Assembly: GCF_900096945.1 (NCBI RefSeq)
Contig: NZ_FMKA01000003.1
Location: 124,001-188,000, forward strand
DNA length: 64,000 bases
Source: Anaerobium acetethylicum
Lineage (GTDB): Bacteria; Bacillota; Clostridia; Lachnospirales; Lachnospiraceae
Direction: 5' to 3'
Numbering within the stretch: position 1 is the first letter of the stretch; every line of letters begins with the position of its first letter. The position numbers were made by a program, and so were the translations under genes. Shown in pieces: positions 50,320-59,704 of this stretch. The notes beneath the pieces were generated by a model that did no database searches, had not been told where the DNA came from, and saw only the letters and a list, made by a program, of their open reading frames with translations.

Positions 50320-51522
50320 CTAATCCTCCAACAATGTCGGAGCGAAGCTTTCTTTCCAAGGTAATCCCCATTTATTTAATGCTTCCATGAATGGATCCGG
50401 ATCAAATTCCTCGACATTGAAAACGCCTGGTTTTTTCCATTTTCCGGTCATCACCATCATGGCGCCAATCATTGCAGGCACGCCTGTCGTGTAGGAGATG
50501 GCCTGTGAGCCTACTTCCTTGTAGCATTCTTCGTGGTCGCATACGTTGTATACATAGTAAGTCAGTTCTTTTCCGTCCTTGACTCCCTGCATGATGCAGC
50601 CGATGTTTGTCTTGCCTTTCGTCCTTGGTCCTAACGAAGCAGGATCCGGAAGGACTGCCTTCAGAAACTGAAGCGGAACGATCTGTTTTCCTTCGAATTC
50701 GATTGGTTCGATAGAAGTCATTCCGACATTTTCAAGCACCTTAAGGTGTGTCAGGTATTTTTCAGAGAAGGTCATCCAGAAACGGATTTTCTTGATTCCC
50801 TTAATATTAAGCGCCAGTGATTCAAGCTCTTCATGGTGAAGAAGATAGATGTCCTTCTGTCCGATTTCCGGGAAATCATAAACCTTCTTGATTTCCAATG
50901 GTTCGGTTTCAACCCATTCTCCGTTTTCGATGTAGCTTCCCTTTGCTGTGATTTCACGAATGTTTATTTCAGGGTTGAAGTTGGTTGCAAACGGATATCC
51001 GTGATCGCCAGCATTTGCATCCAGAATATCGATGTAATGGATTTCATCAAAATAATGCTTCTGTGCATATGCGCAGAATACGCCTGTTACGCCAGGGTCG
51101 AATCCTGATCCGAGAAGTGCTGTGATTCCTGCCTTTTCAAATCTTTCCCTGTAGTCCCACTGCCATTTATATTCGAATTTTGCAGTATCGAGAGGTTCGT
51201 AATTCGCTGTATCCACATAGTCGACCCCTGTGGCAAGACACGCATCCATGATTGTAAGATCCTGGTATGGAAGGGCAACATTGATAACGATGTCTGGCTT
51301 GAACTCATTGATCAGATCGATCAGCATTTCCGTATTGTCGGCATCTACCTGTGCTGTCTGAATCTTTGTCTTTCCTCCGTCTAACTTTGCCTTTAATGCA
51401 TCGCATTTGGACTTCGTCCTGCTTGCAATACAAATTTCTTCAAATACGTCTGAATTCTGGCAGCATTTGTGTACTACAACACTTGCAACGCCGCCTGCTC
51501 CTATGATTAACGCTCTTCCCAT
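50320..51522 (-). CDS. Carboxyspermidine dehydrogenase (saccharopine dehydrogenase family)
   Basis: A 400-residue NAD(P)H enzyme with the Rossmann N-terminus RALIIGAGGVASVVVHKCCQN, then VINVALPYQDLTIMDACL and LLGSGFDPGVTGVFCAYA. The family includes saccharopine dehydrogenase and carboxynorspermidine synthase; placement directly before nspC and after agmatinase supports condensation of aspartate semialdehyde with putrescine or diaminopropane. The lysine-pathway role is less likely in a polyamine operon. The gap to speB is 26 bp. Confidence 0.9.
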   Translation of the reverse strand: MGRALIIGAGGVASVVVHKCCQNSDVFEEICIASRTKSKCDALKAKLDGGKTKIQTAQVDADNTEMLIDLINEFKPDIVINVALPYQDLTIMDACLATGVDYVDTANYEPLDTAKFEYKWQWDYRERFEKAGITALLGSGFDPGVTGVFCAYAQKHYFDEIHYIDILDANAGDHGYPFATNFNPEINIREITAKGSYIENGEWVETEPLEIKKVYDFPEIGQKDIYLLHHEELESLALNIKGIKKIRFWMTFSEKYLTHLKVLENVGMTSIEPIEFEGKQIVPLQFLKAVLPDPASLGPRTKGKTNIGCIMQGVKDGKELTYYVYNVCDHEECYKEVGSQAISYTTGVPAMIGAMMVMTGKWKKPGVFNVEEFDPDPFMEALNKWGLPWKESFAPTLLED

Positions 51523-51548
51523 TGTTCATTCCTCCTGTTTTTTCTTTT

Positions 51549-52397
51549 CTATTTACTGATTGCCAGAATAAGCTCCCGCAGCACCTTGCATGCTACTGCA
51601 GTGGATGCTCCGCTTGCGTCATATACCGGTGATAATTCATTTACGTCAAAACCGACGATGTTAAGCCTGCTTACTTTCAGGATTGCACCCAGAAGCTCCA
51701 TGAACGTCACTCCGCCTGCTTCAGGTGTTCCTGTCCCCGGGAAGACCGAAGGATCAAGGACATCCAGATCGATGGTGAAATACACAGGTTTCCCCTTGAG
51801 CGATTCTACAACCTGCTCCAGTCCGGCAAAATTGAATTTCTGGGTAGTCACATGCTCTTTGCCCCATACGAATTCGCTTCTGTCTCCGGAACGGATTCCA
51901 AACTGAAATATTTTACCATCTCCCACAAGGTCATGGCATCTGTGCATGACAGTCGCATGCGAAAGCTTCTCACCAAGATAGTCATCCCGCAAATCAGAGT
52001 GTGCATCAAAATGGATGATATGGAGATCCGGATATTTACTGACTGCAGCCCTTACGGCTCCCAGCGTCACAAGATGCTCGCCGCCTATCATTCCCGGAAT
52101 CTTTCCGTCTTCCAGTATCTCTGCTGTCATTTCCTCGATCTGTCCCAAAGCCCTCTCGGTATTTCCAAAGGGAATCTCAAGATCCCCGCCGTCAAAAATA
52201 AAATAATCCTCAAGATCCCTGTCCTGGTAAGGACTGTATGTTTCGACTCCGAAGGAATCTCCCCTCATGGTCTTGCTTGCAAACCTTGTTCCTGGACGGA
52301 ATGAAGTCGTCGAATCAAAAGGTGCTCCAAAAATGACGATTTTAGATTCTTCGTATTCATTGTCGCATCCGAGAAATGTCTCGATATTTCTATTCAT
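51549..52397 (-). CDS. speB: Agmatinase
   Basis: Hydrolyses agmatine to putrescine and urea. The 282 residues carry the Mn-binding motifs of the ureohydrolase family: GGEHLVTLGA, IHFDAHSDLRDDYLG and FTIDLDVLDPSVFPGTGTPE. It overlaps speE by 8 bp. Together with the arginine decarboxylase two genes upstream it gives a direct arginine-to-putrescine route. Formiminoglutamase or arginase are ruled out mainly by context. Confidence 0.94.
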   Translation of the reverse strand: MNRNIETFLGCDNEYEESKIVIFGAPFDSTTSFRPGTRFASKTMRGDSFGVETYSPYQDRDLEDYFIFDGGDLEIPFGNTERALGQIEEMTAEILEDGKIPGMIGGEHLVTLGAVRAAVSKYPDLHIIHFDAHSDLRDDYLGEKLSHATVMHRCHDLVGDGKIFQFGIRSGDRSEFVWGKEHVTTQKFNFAGLEQVVESLKGKPVYFTIDLDVLDPSVFPGTGTPEAGGVTFMELLGAILKVSRLNIVGFDVNELSPVYDASGASTAVACKVLRELILAISK

Positions 52398-53244
52398 CTG
52401 AATCCTCCAGTATTCTTTTCACATAATTCGGCAGAGAAAAACAGTTCCTGTGAAGGTCCGTATTGTAATACCCTGTTTCAAGTTTCAGCGCATTCCATTC
52501 GTCTGCCTTCAGATCCTCAACCGGATCATATTTCTTTGAGGCAAATCCAAACATCCAGTATCCTGACGGATAAGTCGGTATGTGGGCCTCGTATACTTTC
52601 GTAATTGGGAAAAATTCCACAATCCTCGAATGGGCCCTTTTGAAGGAATTCGCATAAGCCGCATAGTAAGGGCTTTCATGCTGGTTCACAAGGATCCCGT
52701 CCTCTTTGAGGGCCTTATAGCAGTTACCGTAAAAGGCTTTTGTAAAAAGGGATTCTCCTGGTCCGAAGGAGTCCGTCGAATCCACTATAATCAGGTCATA
52801 TTCGTTCTCGATATGCCTTACGAACCGGAGTCCGTCCTCATAATAGATGTTTACCCTTTCATCATCCAGGCTGCAGGTTGTTGTCGGAAGATATTTTCTG
52901 CATGCTTCCACTACCATCTCGTCGATTTCAACAAGGTCGATCTGCTCGATCGTCTTATACCTTGCGAGCTCCCTTACGGTTCCGCCGTCACCGCCGCCTA
53001 TAACAAGGACTTTTTTGATGGCCGGATTGACTGCCATTGGAACGTGGACAATCATGTCGTGATAGATGAACTCGTCTTTTTCCGTGAGCATCATGAGGCT
53101 GTCCAGGGTTAAAAATGTACCGAATTCATTGGAATACAGGATGTCGATGCGCTGGAATTCGCTTTTTCCCGAATAAAGCTGCTTGTCTACCCTTATTGAA
53201 AACCTCACATTGTCGCTGTGTTCTTCCGTATACCATAATTCCAT
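52390..53244 (-). CDS. speE: Spermidine synthase
   Basis: Aminopropyltransferase using decarboxylated SAM and putrescine. The 284 residues include MELWYTEEHSDNVRFSIRV at the N-terminus, GGGDGGTVREL (dcSAM-binding loop), VEIDEMVVEACRKYLP and LIIVDSTDSFGPGESLF with the catalytic Asp. The length matches bacterial SpeE. It lies between speA (18 bp) and speB (8-bp overlap). Thermospermine or other aminopropyl products cannot be excluded. Confidence 0.94.
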   Translation of the reverse strand: MELWYTEEHSDNVRFSIRVDKQLYSGKSEFQRIDILYSNEFGTFLTLDSLMMLTEKDEFIYHDMIVHVPMAVNPAIKKVLVIGGGDGGTVRELARYKTIEQIDLVEIDEMVVEACRKYLPTTTCSLDDERVNIYYEDGLRFVRHIENEYDLIIVDSTDSFGPGESLFTKAFYGNCYKALKEDGILVNQHESPYYAAYANSFKRAHSRIVEFFPITKVYEAHIPTYPSGYWMFGFASKKYDPVEDLKADEWNALKLETGYYNTDLHRNCFSLPNYVKRILEDSDE

Positions 53245-53262
53245 TTGAAATCACTCCCCTTC

Positions 53263-54726
53263 CTACAGTTGTGTTACTATGTTTATGTTCTTTATATCTA
53301 TATCCTGGGTTCCTGTCAGCGAACAGCCCTTATCCTTCGCATATTCGATGTAATCAAGAATGTCCTGGGTGATTCTTTCTCCCGGTGCTAAAATCGGTAT
53401 TCCCGGAGGATAGCACATTACGAATTCACTGCTTACTGCGCCGCAGCTTTCCTTAATCGGAACTGATGTCTTAGGGGCATAGAATGCATCCTGCGGGGTC
53501 ATTACAACCTCCGGATCGATGTATTCATGATCAAGCATCATGGTGATGTCCTCTTTTGCATACAGGCGTTTGATTTCCGAAATAGAAGAAACCAGCCTGT
53601 CGATGGCAAGCAGATTGTCGCCTACCGAAACGATGGCCAGAATATTTCCGATATCTCCGAATTCAATCTGGATTCCGTATTCATCCCTTAGCAGATCATA
53701 TACTTCAATTCCCGCCAGACCTACTTCCCTGGTATGGACTGAAAGCTTTGTGACATCAAAATCGAAAACCGTGTCCCCGTTTATGAGTTCCCTGCCAAAA
53801 GCATAGTAGCCGCCGATTTTGTTGATTTCATCTCTGGCATATTCAACCATTCTGATGACGTTGTCAAATATCTCCTTGCCGTGAAGCGCCAGGTTCCTTC
53901 TTGAAATATCAAGTGATGACATCAGAAGGTAGGATGCGCTTGTTGTCTGGGTAAGGTTAATGATCTGCCTTACATATCCCTTGCTCACATCATTGTTTAT
54001 GAGAAGCAGAGAGCTCTGGGTCAGGGATCCGCCCGTCTTATGCATGCTTACGGATGCCATATCTGCGCCGACGCTCATTGCCGAGGCCGGAAGATTGTCA
54101 TTGAAATAGAAATGGGTCCCATGTGCCTCATCGGCAAGAACCAGCATCCCATGCTCATGGGCAAGCTCCGTAATGGCTTTGAGAGGGGAACATATGCCAT
54201 AGTAGGTCGGATTGTTTACCATCACGGCCTTGGCATCAGGGTTTTCGAGAATTGCCTTCTTCACGTCTTCATAGGACATTCCGAGAGGGATTCCCACTTC
54301 CTTGTTGATTCCCGGATTTACATATACCGGCACTGCTCCGCAGACTACGAGGGCGTTGATTGCACTCTTGTGCACGTTCCTCGGCATAATGATCTTGTCC
54401 CCCCTTTTGCAGGCAACCATAATCATGGACTGCACTGCAGAAGTAGTTCCGCCTACCATTAAAAATGCGTGTTTCGCACCGAAAGCGTCGGCCGCCAAGG
54501 CCTCCGCTTCCTTGATTACTGAAATCGGATGACAGAGATTGTCTAAAGGTTTCATGGAATTTACATCTATCGTAAGACATTTTTCTCCCAGAAATTCAGT
54601 CAGCTCTCTGTTCCCTTTCCCACGCTTATGTCCAGGCACGTCAAAGGGAACTATCCTCATTTCCTTATATTCTTCCAGGGCCTCCAGAATAGGAGCCCTG
54701 CGTTGTCTTTTCACATCCATTTTCAA
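53263..54726 (-). CDS. speA: Arginine decarboxylase (Orn/Lys/Arg decarboxylase family)
   Basis: Fold-type I PLP decarboxylase of 487 residues, like Bacillus SpeA. Marker segments are FDVPGHKRGKGN, LMVGGTTSAVQSMIMVA, VLADEAHGTHFYFND and the PLP-Lys segment SMHKTGGSLTQSS. The C-terminal domain contains CYPPGIPILAPGE. The family cannot separate Arg, Lys and Orn by motif alone, but speB (agmatinase) in the same operon makes arginine the likely substrate. 37 bp after speD. Confidence 0.92.
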   Translation of the reverse strand: MKMDVKRQRRAPILEALEEYKEMRIVPFDVPGHKRGKGNRELTEFLGEKCLTIDVNSMKPLDNLCHPISVIKEAEALAADAFGAKHAFLMVGGTTSAVQSMIMVACKRGDKIIMPRNVHKSAINALVVCGAVPVYVNPGINKEVGIPLGMSYEDVKKAILENPDAKAVMVNNPTYYGICSPLKAITELAHEHGMLVLADEAHGTHFYFNDNLPASAMSVGADMASVSMHKTGGSLTQSSLLLINNDVSKGYVRQIINLTQTTSASYLLMSSLDISRRNLALHGKEIFDNVIRMVEYARDEINKIGGYYAFGRELINGDTVFDFDVTKLSVHTREVGLAGIEVYDLLRDEYGIQIEFGDIGNILAIVSVGDNLLAIDRLVSSISEIKRLYAKEDITMMLDHEYIDPEVVMTPQDAFYAPKTSVPIKESCGAVSSEFVMCYPPGIPILAPGERITQDILDYIEYAKDKGCSLTGTQDIDIKNINIVTQL

Positions 54727-54763
54727 ATCCTCACTTTCAGCAGCTATTTCACATGATTTACAG

Positions 54764-55585
54764 CTATTGGGAATAAATATTGCTTCCGCTGAAGATTTCT
54801 ATCATTTCCTTGCGCAGGTTGTCCGTTATTGCCAGACGCGTTCTCGGAGGAATTTCATAAACATCCCTGTTAAACAGGTAGTTCTGCAGGTCTATCTCCT
54901 TGATCAGCATTTTTGTATGGAAAATATTGGACTGATACACGTTCACGTCGATGGCATCGTATCTAAGAAGCGTCTTATCATCTATGTAATCCTGGATCGA
55001 AGTAATATCGTGGTCTAAGAATAATTTCTTTCCATCAACATTTCTCGTAAATCCTCTTACTCTGTAATCTATTGTAATGATGTCTGAATCAAAACTCTTA
55101 ATGAGATAATCAAGGGCATTCAAAGGAGAAACCTCTCCACATGTGGAAACATCTATATCCACGCGGAAGGTCGCAATTGAATTGTCCGGATGATACTCCG
55201 GATATGTGTGCACCGTAACATGGCTCTTGTCCAGATGGGCAACAACCGTATCCCTTGTCTTCATGATCTCAGCCTCGCTTATGGAGACAGGCTCTTCGAC
55301 CCTGTTAAGCGCCATTGACTTTTCAGTTATTAATATGGTTACGCTTGCCCCCTGGGGTTCGTAATCCTGCTTTGAAATATTCAGTACGTGGGCACCTATC
55401 ATTTCAGTTACATCACAAAGAATATTTGTTAATCTGTCTGAGTTATACTGCTCATCAATATATGCAATATAATCTTTTTGTTCCCTCTCACTTTTTGCAT
55501 AGCAAACATCATAAATGTTAAAGCTTAATGTTTTGGTGAGGTTGTTAAAGCCATACAATTTTAGCTTATTTGCCAACCCTAACAT
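54764..55585 (-). CDS. speD: S-adenosylmethionine decarboxylase proenzyme
   Basis: Pyruvoyl enzyme giving decarboxylated SAM for SpeE; about 273 residues, the large E. coli-like form. The start is placed at [20 protein letters not shown] behind AAAGG; an upstream TTG at 55648 would add 21 residues. Self-cleavage is expected at [17 protein letters not shown] (the Lys-Ser bond, Ser becoming the pyruvoyl group). The conserved [13 protein letters not shown] follows. It is the first gene of the polyamine operon, and a promoter lies at 55692-55720. Confidence 0.94.
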   Translation of the reverse strand: MLGLANKLKLYGFNNLTKTLSFNIYDVCYAKSEREQKDYIAYIDEQYNSDRLTNILCDVTEMIGAHVLNISKQDYEPQGASVTILITEKSMALNRVEEPVSISEAEIMKTRDTVVAHLDKSHVTVHTYPEYHPDNSIATFRVDIDVSTCGEVSPLNALDYLIKSFDSDIITIDYRVRGFTRNVDGKKLFLDHDITSIQDYIDDKTLLRYDAIDVNVYQSNIFHTKMLIKEIDLQNYLFNRDVYEIPPRTRLAITDNLRKEMIEIFSGSNIYSQ

Positions 55586-55691
55586 CACGACCTTTCTGCT
55601 GAGTTTATGTTCCGGACCGATTGTCCGTTTTATGTGCGAATAAGCCAAAAGGGTTTATTCCCGCATTCTATTTTTCATTAATCCGACCATC

Positions 55692-55720
55692 ATAATACTA
55701 TAAAAACGTAATAATAGCAA
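55692..55720 (-). promoter_or_regulatory. Promoter of the polyamine operon
   Basis: Minus-strand TTGCTA (55720-55715) and TATTAT (55697-55692) with a 17-base spacer, about 110 bp before the speD start. The surrounding AT-rich leader shows no recognised riboswitch. Confidence 0.6.
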
Positions 55721-55760
55721 TACTAAACTTTATGCTTAGTATTACATCACTTGATTTTTT

Positions 55761-56831
55761 TTATTCATGTATCAGAGACTGGAAGTTTTCAGAGAACCGG
55801 ACGCTTCCATCTTTCAAAATCCACACGGCTTCAGCACCGTCAATTAATCCCACCAGGGTATTCCCCTCCTCATATGGAAGGTTAAATACTGCTGTCGAAA
55901 GGGCATCCGCCATTCCCGAATCCTCACATACGATTGTGACTGCCCTGAAATAATCCGATGGCATCAGGGTCTCAGGATCTATGATATGATGGTACTTCTT
56001 CCCGTCGACTGTATAATAGCGCTGGTAGTCTCCGCTCGTAACGAGTGCCTGGTCTTTCAGCTCCAGGGTATACAGGGAAGCTTCCTCCGCATCGGTATCC
56101 GGATTCTGTATGCCCACATTCCATGGCAGGCCTTCCTCCCCTTTGCCTCCAATTGCTTTAACATTACCGCCGACGCTTATGAGACAGTTGTCATAACCTT
56201 TTTCGGCCAGGAGGTCACAGACCTTTTCCACCGCATAGCCTTTTGCAACAGCGCCTACATCCAGGCTCATCTCCGGGCTCTCCAGAAATACAGTCGATGC
56301 CTCTTTGTCTATGATTACGCTGTTGATATCCGTATGCTCTGACGCCGCCTGAAGCGCCTCCATGGACGGCAGTTCAGCATTTTCAGGATCATTGATTCCC
56401 GTCTGCCGGCAGTCATGCCATAATTCAAGGACAGGACCAAAAGCCACGTTTACCTTCCCGCCGGAAATCCCGCTGGCTTCCTTCGAAAAAAGAAGCAGTT
56501 CCATGATTTTGCCGTCGACCATGACCGGCCCGATTCCAGCATTATCGTTGATTGTCTTTATGTTGCTGATGCCTTCATAATCATTATAGATATCGTACAG
56601 TTCATGATATTCTTTCAGATTGTCATAGACAAGCTCCTTGAATTCATTGAACGCTTCTTCTGATTCTGCATAGAAGATGATCTGTGTCGCTGTATCAAAA
56701 AGATCCAGAAATTCCGCCTGGTATCTGACTTTTTCGCCCTCAGCCTTCTCTTCAGCCGATCCGCCGCTGCATCCTGCCAGTCCACAACAGACCATGGCTG
56801 CAAGCATAAGCGCTGTTATTCTTTTCTTCAC
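55761..56831 (-). CDS. apbE: FAD:protein FMN transferase (ApbE), lipoprotein
   Basis: Covalently attaches FMN to threonine of target proteins. 356 residues from a GTG preceded by AGGTGA. Signal peptide MKKRITALMLAAMVCCGLAG with lipobox (Cys21). ApbE motifs: MSLDVGAVAKGYAVEKVCD, CLISVGGNVKAIG and HHIIDPETLMPSDYF. It is surface-exposed and lipid-anchored. The next gene upstream is the Gx transporter (6 bp), so the two may serve an extracytoplasmic flavoprotein system. No FMN-binding-domain target is in the window. Confidence 0.93.
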   Translation of the reverse strand: MKKRITALMLAAMVCCGLAGCSGGSAEEKAEGEKVRYQAEFLDLFDTATQIIFYAESEEAFNEFKELVYDNLKEYHELYDIYNDYEGISNIKTINDNAGIGPVMVDGKIMELLLFSKEASGISGGKVNVAFGPVLELWHDCRQTGINDPENAELPSMEALQAASEHTDINSVIIDKEASTVFLESPEMSLDVGAVAKGYAVEKVCDLLAEKGYDNCLISVGGNVKAIGGKGEEGLPWNVGIQNPDTDAEEASLYTLELKDQALVTSGDYQRYYTVDGKKYHHIIDPETLMPSDYFRAVTIVCEDSGMADALSTAVFNLPYEEGNTLVGLIDGAEAVWILKDGSVRFSENFQSLIHE

Positions 56832-56837
56832 TTTATG

Positions 56838-57377
56838 TCACCTCATCCTTTGAAACGCCGGCATTATGAACTTCAGAAGGGTCGCCGTTGCGGCCCCGGC
56901 AGCTACTCCGGAAACCAGAAGCACCGGAAGGTAAGCCATCATATAGATGCCTGAAAACATCGCAGCCACGGCTGCCAGCTGTCCGATATTATGGAATACC
57001 GCACCTGCGATGCTCAGCATCAGATAGGATATCCTATCCTTAAACAGCCTCATCAAAAGCAGCATCACAAAGATTGACAGGAGTCCGCCTGCAAGGCTCA
57101 GAACCCCCGACATGGGGCCCCTGGTAAACAGCACGAACAGGGACTTGAGCACAGCTACCGAGACAGCCTGCCTCCTGTTCAGGAAGAACAGGGCGTACAT
57201 AACCGCCACATTGGACAGGCCGAATTTCACGCCTGGAACTGCTGCCATGACCGGCGGCAGGCTGCTCTCGAAAACGGAAAGCACAATTGCCGCTGCAAGC
57301 AGCAGGCCGGTCAGGGCAATCTCCGTGGTACTGCCCGTGTTCACTTTATTTTTATCTGTATGAATCTTTTCCTGCAT
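56838..57377 (-). CDS. Gx transporter family membrane protein
   Basis: A 179-residue protein with five or six hydrophobic helices (IALTGLLLAAAIVLSVFE, then VPGVKFGLSNVAVMYALFFL, typical of the Gx_transp family also labelled heptaprenyl diphosphate synthase component I). These resemble S-components of ECF transporters. The start follows AGGAGTGCCAGG. The 6-bp distance to apbE suggests flavin or cofactor transport feeding ApbE, but this is inference. Confidence 0.8.
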   Translation of the reverse strand: MQEKIHTDKNKVNTGSTTEIALTGLLLAAAIVLSVFESSLPPVMAAVPGVKFGLSNVAVMYALFFLNRRQAVSVAVLKSLFVLFTRGPMSGVLSLAGGLLSIFVMLLLMRLFKDRISYLMLSIAGAVFHNIGQLAAVAAMFSGIYMMAYLPVLLVSGVAAGAATATLLKFIMPAFQRMR

Positions 57378-57403
57378 CCTGGCACTCCTGAATTTGTTTT
57401 CTG

Positions 57404-57444
57404 TAATGATTCAGGACTATGCCCTTCATAGTCCTGAATCATTA
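57404..57444. repeat. Perfect palindrome derived from the family A end
   Basis: An 18-bp perfect stem, TAATGATTCAGGACTATG with CATAGTCCTGAATCATTA and a 5-base loop. It contains the family A sequence ATTCAGGACTA on both arms. It lies between the Gx transporter start and the end of the PH-domain gene; no U run follows on either strand. Confidence 0.85.
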
Positions 57445-57496
57445 TGTATTTCTATCAGTTTACCATAATAGCCGGCATTTTTACATATCTATTTGT

Positions 57497-57545
57497 AGAT
57501 ATTCAGGACTATGTCCTTCATAGGTCACTGTTCACACGTTGTTTG
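57497..57545. repeat. Family A end overlapping a gene 3' end
   Basis: GATATTCAGGACTATGTCCT, then CATAGGTCACTGTTCACAC, matches the family A end. The stop codon of the PH-domain gene at 57525 falls inside. Confidence 0.7.
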
Positions 57546-59033
57546 CGCCCTGAAGCATTCTGCATTCCTCTCTATCATTTCCTTTCTGAACATGCCGCTT
57601 TCCACTATGCCAGCAATCAGAGGGCCGCGTATATGGATAAGGATTTTGGCGATTCCAAGCCTGCGTCCAAGAGGATTTTCGTGTATCTTCATCATCTCTA
57701 TCTGTCTGTAAGGGATGACCCATTTCACAGAGGTGAACAATCCGCGTCTGATAATCAGAATGTTTTCTCCTATGCTGATGCCTGGCGCAAAGCTGCTCCA
57801 GAGCATTGCAAGGACTGCAACTGCAAGGACTGCTATTCCCAGCTGCCATATTTTCAGCACGCCTGCCGCTACTGCTCCGGGCACTGCAATATATACCAGA
57901 TAACTGATGGCATAATAGGTAATTGCCTGCTTTTCCTGCTTCTCAACGCTGAAATTTATATCATATTCGGGCAGAAGCTCACCGATCAGCTTCATGCATT
58001 CATCCTTTTTCATATAAAGGCAGATGTTCGTCTTTTCCTGCTTCTCATCTCCCATGCCGATATTATTAACGCTGACCATTGCATAGCCAGCCATCCTGGC
58101 AAACAGGGATTCTGTTATCTGTATGGCATTGATCTTATCGACCGGAACGGTGTACTCCCTCGTGTTCAGAAGGCCGTAGCTCAAGAGCAGGCGGCTGTCT
58201 ATCCTCTGCACCTTGAAGTTGAACAGACGCGTTATACCTTGAAGCCCCTGATAGAAGACCGGGACAATGGCCATCGCCGCGAACAGGATGCTGCCTTCCG
58301 TCCCTCTTTCGGCACCTGACATGACTCCTGCAGAGAATCCTGCAATTCCGCCGATCAGGACAATCAGCGTAACTACCGAAAACTGCATGACCGAATGCCT
58401 TATGATGTCCTTTATATCAAACCTGTAGATTCCGCTGACTCTTTTTCCCGTCTGCATTTCTGCGATTGCCGCCTCTTCATCAATAAATCCTGCTTCAATC
58501 GTTTCTGCCGTTTTTCCTCCTGACATCTCTGTGTTCTGGGTAGACGAGAAGATTCTGTCTCTGACTTCAACTGCCTTGTCTTTTGCAAGGATCAGTTTCA
58601 GGTCAGCCCCTTTCGACATCTCCGAAGAATTCACATCAATCTTCAAAGCATACAGGCCGAAGATCTTCTCGATCAGGTTTTGGTTGAGATTGCAGTTTGA
58701 AATTGTATTCAAAGGGATACTGATATCGCGTCTGAATATCCCTCCTTTTTTCCAGTAAAAGTTCATATCGTCAATGCTCATGGTGATCCGATACCATCTG
58801 AACCAGGAAAATCCCCCTGTCAGACCTGCCAGCAGCAGAATGACGCTGGCAGCAATCAGCACCGTAAAAAGGCTTCTGTTCCCTTCTCCGGATACATATG
58901 CAGCCAGTTTTTTGATGTCATCGAAGGAAGACACCAGTATCCATATTACAATCCAGACTGCACCTCCCATGTTTTTCAGTATCATGAACGGATGGTTCCT
59001 GAATATTCCGTTTCCATTATTTTCACTGGTCAT
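57525..59033 (-). CDS. PH-domain membrane protein (YdbT-like)
   Basis: About 502 residues starting at MTSENNGNGIFRNHPFMILK behind AGGTGA (the longer frame would overlap ydbS by 50 bp). Three bacterial PH (bPH2) domains alternate with paired membrane helices: NPFMILK-type start, FYWKKGGIFRRDISIPLNTI, then LLSYGLLNTREYTVPVDKINAIQI and ILIIRRGLFTSVKWVIPYRQI. YdbS/YdbT pairs are implicated in membrane stress or antimicrobial resistance. The last residues TTCEQ and the stop derive from a family A repeat. Confidence 0.86.
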   Translation of the reverse strand: MTSENNGNGIFRNHPFMILKNMGGAVWIVIWILVSSFDDIKKLAAYVSGEGNRSLFTVLIAASVILLLAGLTGGFSWFRWYRITMSIDDMNFYWKKGGIFRRDISIPLNTISNCNLNQNLIEKIFGLYALKIDVNSSEMSKGADLKLILAKDKAVEVRDRIFSSTQNTEMSGGKTAETIEAGFIDEEAAIAEMQTGKRVSGIYRFDIKDIIRHSVMQFSVVTLIVLIGGIAGFSAGVMSGAERGTEGSILFAAMAIVPVFYQGLQGITRLFNFKVQRIDSRLLLSYGLLNTREYTVPVDKINAIQITESLFARMAGYAMVSVNNIGMGDEKQEKTNICLYMKKDECMKLIGELLPEYDINFSVEKQEKQAITYYAISYLVYIAVPGAVAAGVLKIWQLGIAVLAVAVLAMLWSSFAPGISIGENILIIRRGLFTSVKWVIPYRQIEMMKIHENPLGRRLGIAKILIHIRGPLIAGIVESGMFRKEMIERNAECFRAQTTCEQ

Positions 59034-59595
59034 AGGCTTCACCTGCTGCGCCGGCTTCTGAACCATCTTCATGCTCAGCTAAATCGTCAGATACTGGCGA
59101 TGCTTTCATGACCGCCAGCTCGTTTATCTTTTTCTTCAGTGATTCCGCTATGATTTGCGCCTCTTCCCGGGGCAGGAATCTCAGGTTCGCATTTCCGCCC
59201 GCAGTCACAATCTTCACATCGGAAAGCTTGAACAGGCGGTCAACAGGTCCTTCTTCGATGCTGACCTGATGAAGGCGGTTCAATGGAATAATCTCATGCT
59301 CAGTCCAGAGCCACCCCTCCACGATCTCAACACTTTCATGATCAATGCGGTACCGGTAGCGCGCATAGCTGAAAGTCGGCTTCAATATCACCATGATTAC
59401 CAATACTGCTGTAATGAATGCATATATGATGTTTATCAGGTTTCTGTATTCAGGATCCATCTCGATTTTTACAAGAAAAGCCCTGACTGCAGTCAGTATG
59501 ATAATCATAATCATGCTTGATGTCAGCGCTTTCAGCGTCATGCACCAGCGTCCTCCTGCATTAAGGTGTTTAAAATCTGTGTACTGTTCGTTCAT
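59023..59595 (-). CDS. PH-domain membrane protein (YdbS-like)
   Basis: About 190 residues from MNEQYTDFKHLNAGGRWCM behind GAGGG. Two membrane helices near 25-75, then one bPH2 domain: YRIDHESVEIVEGWLWTEHE and IIPLNRLHQVSIEEGPVDRLF. An acidic C-terminal tail of about 35 residues. It overlaps the YdbT-like gene by 11 bp, and the two form the usual pair. Function in envelope homeostasis is inferred from the family. Confidence 0.86.
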   Translation of the reverse strand: MNEQYTDFKHLNAGGRWCMTLKALTSSMIMIIILTAVRAFLVKIEMDPEYRNLINIIYAFITAVLVIMVILKPTFSYARYRYRIDHESVEIVEGWLWTEHEIIPLNRLHQVSIEEGPVDRLFKLSDVKIVTAGGNANLRFLPREEAQIIAESLKKKINELAVMKASPVSDDLAEHEDGSEAGAAGEAYDQ

Positions 59596-59704
59596 CCCCA
59601 TCCCTCTTTCTTATCATAATATCGTTATCTGTCCAGATCTGCTGTCCCTCAAAACATGTTCCGATATCTTTATTGATAGACACATCTCTTTCCCGTTGCT
59701 AATA

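Noticed and set aside
57444-58319. 291-codon plus-strand frame
   Set aside because: Antisense to the YdbT-like gene, rich in Cys and His, no family resemblance or ribosome binding site.
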